64,000 nt of DNA from Clostridiales bacterium (GTDB lineage Bacteria > Bacillota > Clostridia > Lachnospirales > Lachnospiraceae), in NCBI GenBank assembly GCA_012522735.1, contig JAAYJU010000180.1, positions 33,682 through 97,681 of the forward strand, in the 5' to 3' direction. Positions 63,004-64,000 of this stretch are shown here, piece after piece. Below the pieces are notes generated by a model. The model saw nothing but the letters and a program-made list of their open reading frames with translations, searched no databases and was not told the DNA's origin. Position numbers and translations under genes: made by a program. How positions within the stretch are numbered: position 1 is the first letter of the stretch; the number at the start of each line of letters is the position of its first letter.

Positions 63004-63936
63004 CTAATCTCTTAATTCCTTACCTGTAATTTCAAGGAACACATCATTTAATGTTGGTAACTGCGTGAATACTTTTCCAAAATCTATCTTATTACCTTCC
63101 ATATAATGTAGCACCTGTAGCAGGTTGTTCTTACCTCTTCCAGATTTTATCTCCAACTGGTTGTCATCGTAAGTGGCCGATATAACATTTGGCATTTCCC
63201 TAATCATCATAATCTGTTCTTCAGTAATCTGGTATGTCTCAATGGATATCTTCTCCCCTATTGAAATCATAGCCTTAAGCTCTTCCTTGGTACCCTGAGC
63301 AACAACCTTACCCTTATCAATAATTGCAATATTATCACAGATTTGCTCAACCTCTTCCATGTAGTGGGAAGTATATATAATGGTTGCTCCATCTTCATTT
63401 AACTGCTGAATTCCCTCAAGGATTTTGTTTCTACTTTGAGGATCTACTGCTACTGTTGGTTCATCAAGTATTATAAGCTTTGGCTTATGAACAATGCCGC
63501 AAGCGATATTCAATCTTCTAAGTAATCCCCCGCTGAGCTTTTTGGGATAGAATTTCTTATAATCCTCCAAGGATACAAACCTTATAGCCTCCTCTGTAAG
63601 CTCCTTAATCTTTTCCTTATCATTAATATAGAGACTGCAAAAATAATAAATATTCTCATATACAGTCAGTTCATCAAACACTGCTACATTCTGCATGATA
63701 ATACCAATATCTCGTTTGATGTCATACTCATCGGGTCCCATGGTCTTTCCAAAGATCTCAATAGTTCCCTTATCGTATTTTAGCAGCGATAGAATACAAT
63801 TAATCGCTGTTGTCTTTCCTGAACCGTTTGGCCCTAAAAGTCCAAATATTTCTCCTTCCTTAACACCAAAGCTCAAATAATCCAAAGCCACAAGCTTCCC
63901 GTATCTCTTAACAAGTCCATCAACCTTAACTAACAT
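63004..63936 (-). CDS. ABC transporter ATP-binding protein
   Basis: 310 residues. Walker A GPNGSGKT (35-42), Q-loop at IIMQNVAVF, signature LSGGLLRRLN (about 135-144), Walker B LIILDEP and the H-loop YTSHYMEE. A C-terminal domain of about 90 residues (from 220) is typical of multidrug or lantibiotic exporters (CcmA-like). GAGGAGGAA precedes the ATG. First gene of the ATPase-permease-permease operon; the promoter is not resolved and may lie beyond the window edge. Confidence 0.94.
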   Translation of the reverse strand: MLVKVDGLVKRYGKLVALDYLSFGVKEGEIFGLLGPNGSGKTTAINCILSLLKYDKGTIEIFGKTMGPDEYDIKRDIGIIMQNVAVFDELTVYENIYYFCSLYINDKEKIKELTEEAIRFVSLEDYKKFYPKKLSGGLLRRLNIACGIVHKPKLIILDEPTVAVDPQSRNKILEGIQQLNEDGATIIYTSHYMEEVEQICDNIAIIDKGKVVAQGTKEELKAMISIGEKISIETYQITEEQIMMIREMPNVISATYDDNQLEIKSGRGKNNLLQVLHYMEGNKIDFGKVFTQLPTLNDVFLEITGKELRD

Positions 63937-63981
63937 TTTGTATTCCTCCTCAAATAATTTTAATAATTGATAACTTACAAC

Positions 63982-63997
63982 GGAGGAATTAACCTCC
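63982..63997 (-). repeat. SD/anti-SD hairpin upstream of the ABC operon
   Basis: Minus strand GGAGGTTAATTCCTCC then GTTGTAAG, closely matching the pyrC end (GGAGGTTAAAACCTCC then GTTCTTAG). It may contain the stop of a gene outside the window and belongs to the same family as the repeat at 1688-1834. Confidence 0.65.
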
Positions 63998-64000
63998 CTC

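Overview
The window reads as a stretch of chromosome from a low-GC, anaerobic, Gram-positive clostridium, most likely of the Lachnospiraceae type. This is an inference from gene content: pyruvate:ferredoxin oxidoreductase, an NfnAB-like electron-bifurcating pair, two radical SAM enzymes, a SpoVB-like flippase, many Cys-lipobox lipoproteins, a GH10 xylanase with a CBM9-like module, AGGAGG ribosome binding sites, and small families typical of the group (DUF815, DUF1700, DUF4097, DUF5688, DUF3160). I see no prophage, transposase, integrase or CRISPR array. The region looks like ordinary chromosome with an accessory surface and lipoprotein section in the middle.

Layout. 1-6.3 kb: a cyclophilin gene facing an argS - DUF815 ATPase - pyrC - pyrF run. 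6.7-7.9 kb: a CheX-like phosphatase plus a CheY-like response regulator. 8.0-10.2 kb: a PadR - DUF1700 - DUF4097 - PspC envelope cassette with its own promoter and a candidate operator. 10.5-14.8 kb: a tiny conserved protein, a secreted NlpC/P60 hydrolase, RqcH (ribosome rescue) and a PHP phosphatase. 14.9-18.3 kb: an iscR-iscS-iscU-mnmA operon with a good promoter and an operator-like dyad at the transcription start. 18.4-27.4 kb: flippase, diguanylate cyclase, metA, HD phosphohydrolase, ligA, an RluF-like pseudouridine synthase, a secreted protein and tRNA-Arg(CCG). 27.4-42.1 kb: a surface section with a 5'-nucleotidase-like enzyme, a DUF3160 lipoprotein, truA, two tandem lipoprotein serpins, several unknown lipoproteins and a lipoprotein xylanase. 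42.2-46.5 kb: two metabolic enzymes, then a radical SAM/SPASM enzyme translationally coupled to a membrane protein that ends in a Cys-Ala repeat. 46.5-56.1 kb: PFOR, a DUF5688 protein, and an Nfn - GGDEF/EAL - YhhN-like run. 56.2-58.2 kb: an HD protein preceded by two very small basic ORFs, a small membrane protein and a Gly/Thr-repeat lipoprotein. 58.2-60.7 kb: a radical SAM DNA-repair pair (TIGR03916/TIGR03915 type) whose promoter is flanked by LexA-like boxes. 60.7-64 kb: an ABC exporter with two ABC-2 permeases.

The most unusual signals are: (1) the radical SAM/SPASM plus Cys-Ala-tail membrane protein at 44158-46466, which looks like a peptide-modification system acting on a membrane protein; (2) a family of terminal-inverted-repeat elements (10211, 11978, 17758, 36676) in which the long internal hairpins differ in sequence but keep length and pairing; (3) a 48-bp tandem repeat between pyrC and pyrF made of Shine-Dalgarno/anti-Shine-Dalgarno hairpins, with a related hairpin at the far end of the window; and (4) the SOS-like control of the radical SAM repair pair.
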